Shown one piece after another: positions 5,058 to 6,282 of a stretch of DNA of 6,282 nt. How positions within the stretch are numbered: the first letter of the stretch is position 1; each line of letters starts with the position of its first letter. The DNA comes from an uncultured Clostridia bacterium (GTDB taxonomy: Bacteria; Bacillota; Clostridia; TANB77; CAG-508). The stretch covers positions 1 to 6,282 of the forward strand of contig CALYBF010000088.1 in NCBI GenBank assembly GCA_944393755.1. The letters run 5' to 3'. A program made the position numbers and the translations under genes. Below the pieces are notes generated by a model, which saw only the letters and a program-made list of their open reading frames with translations, ran no database searches and was not told where the DNA came from.

Positions 5058-6282
5058 GAAGTCTCATTGTTCCACCTTTTTTATTTACTTTCTTCTGTTC
5101 TTCCATAATATGTATTACTGGGTTTTTAGTTTTATCATCAAATTCTGCTGAATTCACATCTTTTAAACCTAATACATCTCTTGCAAATTCTACAACTGCC
5201 ATTTGCATACCAAGACATATTCCTAAAAATGGAACTTTATTTTCTCTTGCATATCTTATTGTTTCAATTTTACCTTCTATTCCTCTATTTCCAAATCCCC
5301 CTGGAACTATTATTCCGTCATATTTAGAAAGTTTTTCCTTTGCATTTTCTCTATTTATTTTTTCTGCATCTACTAAATCAACTTCTACTTTTATATTATT
5401 TGCAAAACCTGCGTGATACAAACTTTCTATTACAGATATGTAAGAGTCTTCTAATTTTATATATTTTCCTACAATTGCAACTTTTACTTTATTTTCTTTG
5501 TCTATTTTTCTTATATTTTCTATCATTTCTTCCCATTTTGAATTATCTGGAATATATTTATCAAGTTTTAAATAATTACAAACTTCTCTTGCTAAACCTT
5601 CTTCTTCTAGCATTAATGGTACTGCATATAAACAATCTGCTGTTTTGTTTTGTATTACACTTGATTTTCTAACATTACAAAATAGTGATAATTTTTCTCT
5701 TATACTATCTGGTATATCTTGTTCTGTCCTACATACTAATATATTTGGTTTTATTCCTAAACTTTGTAATTCTTTTACTGAGTGTTGTGTTGGTTTTGAT
5801 TTTATTTCATTTGAACCATGTATATATGGAAGAAGTGTTACGTGTATATATAAAACATCTTCTGGGTTCTTTTCCAAACCTACTTGTCTTATTGCTTCTA
5901 TTATAGATAAACCTTCTATATCTCCTACTGTTCCACCAACTTCTGTTATTACAATATCTGTATCAGTATTTTCAAAACCATATATTCTAGATTTTATTTC
6001 ATTTGTTATATGTGGTATTACTTGTACAGTTTTTCCTAAATATTCTCCTTTTCTTTCTTTTTCTATTACAGAAGAATATACTTGTCCCATAGTTACACTA
6101 GAATTATGTGTTAAGTTTTCATCTATAAATCTCTCATAATGACCTAAATCTAAATCTGTTTCTGCTCCATCATCTGTTACAAATACTTCTCCGTGTTCAT
6201 ATGGGTTCATTGTTCCTGGATCTACATTTATATAAGGGTCAAATTTTTGTATTGTTACTTTATACCCTCTATTTTTTAATAA
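5014..6282 (-). CDS. pyrG: CTP synthase, 5' end beyond the window and interrupted by a frameshift at 5058
   Basis: PyrG makes CTP from UTP with ATP and glutamine-derived ammonia, and is normally essential. The frame is open from the right edge with IQKFDPYINVDPGTMNPYEH, so about 27 N-terminal residues including the P-loop are missing. The synthase domain shows HGEVFVTDDGAETDLDLGHY, TEVGGTVGDIEG (Mg/UTP site region) and KPTQHSVKELQSLGI. The class I glutaminase domain shows VPGGFGNRG and FLGICLGMQMAV with the nucleophile Cys. After GGTMRL the frame goes wrong: 16 unrelated residues (RKLSLYNKRRKLSK at the end) and TAA at 5016-5014, where the family has G-S-Y-P. The true continuation lies one base away at 5057-4755. 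Visible conserved length is 408 + 100 codons, about 535 with the missing start, which is normal for the family. The product as written lacks the glutaminase His and Glu. The apparent start at 6210 is an internal Met, not the real start. Confidence 0.95.
   Translation of the reverse strand, partial: LLKNRGYKVTIQKFDPYINVDPGTMNPYEHGEVFVTDDGAETDLDLGHYERFIDENLTHNSSVTMGQVYSSVIEKERKGEYLGKTVQVIPHITNEIKSRIYGFENTDTDIVITEVGGTVGDIEGLSIIEAIRQVGLEKNPEDVLYIHVTLLPYIHGSNEIKSKPTQHSVKELQSLGIKPNILVCRTEQDIPDSIREKLSLFCNVRKSSVIQNKTADCLYAVPLMLEEEGLAREVCNYLKLDKYIPDNSKWEEMIENIRKIDKENKVKVAIVGKYIKLEDSYISVIESLYHAGFANNIKVEVDLVDAEKINRENAKEKLSKYDGIIVPGGFGNRGIEGKIETIRYARENKVPFLGICLGMQMAVVEFARDVLGLKDVNSAEFDDKTKNPVIHIMEEQKKVNKKGGTMRLRKLSLYNKRRKLSK
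5052..5062 (-). other. Frameshift site in pyrG (extra base at 5058)
   Basis: The minus strand reads ATG AGA CTT CGG AAG, while the family sequence requires ATG AGA CTT GGA AGT (M-R-L-G-S). The single extra C (complement of g5058) follows CTT. The 11-base site ACTTCCGAAGT is a perfect inverted repeat around its central base. CGG is the only in-frame CGG codon I find in the visible genes. It could be a sequencing error, a recent mutation or a +1 recoding site. Confidence 0.85.

Noticed and set aside
5340..5906. Leucine-, phenylalanine- and isoleucine-rich plus-strand frames opposite pyrG.
   Set aside because: They are shadows of the pyrG coding strand; the hydrophobic look comes from reading the complement of A-rich codons.

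Overview
The window is AT-rich DNA (roughly 70% A+T by eye). It uses AGA-dominated arginine codons, TAA/TAG stops, strong AGGAGG-type ribosome binding sites and sigma-A style promoters. Together with the gene families present, this points to a low-GC Gram-positive bacterium, most likely an uncultured clostridial Bacillota. That placement is an inference. Every gene I can support lies on the minus strand, so transcription runs from high to low coordinates.

Layout in transcription order: (1) 6282-4755, pyrG (CTP synthase). It is cut at its 5' end by the window edge and interrupted by a single extra base at 5058, which separates the last ~100 codons from the rest. (2) 4754-4466, a gene-poor AT-rich spacer. 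It holds a short decayed coding-like stretch (4750-4654) and an inverted repeat (4507-4523). (3) A strong promoter (4436-4465) drives tRNA-His(GTG) and tRNA-Gln(TTG). (4) 4244-4033 is non-coding but full of nested inverted repeats. It ends in an intrinsic terminator (4074-4105), and a 19-bp palindrome overlaps the terminator's T-tract. This looks like a structured RNA made from the minus strand. (5) A well-formed extended -10 promoter (3963-3991) drives a compact operon: murB (TTG start), then a membrane-anchored yvcK, then a glycogen debranching enzyme that runs off the left edge. A small hairpin repeat sits between murB and yvcK. The yvcK stop is 8 bases from the next start.

The operon joins a cell-wall precursor reductase (MurB), a UDP-GlcNAc-binding regulator that links carbon supply to wall synthesis (YvcK family) and a storage-polysaccharide debranching enzyme. 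That is a plausible carbon/cell-wall coordination unit. The usual Bacillota neighbours of yvcK, rapZ and whiA, are not beside it here.

The observations most worth a second look are the frameshift in the essential gene pyrG at a CUU-CGG site, the candidate structured RNA between the tRNAs and murB, and the divergent YvcK with an altered active-site loop and a 138-residue Lys/Arg-rich tail. I found no CRISPR array, insertion sequence or clearly new multi-gene system.
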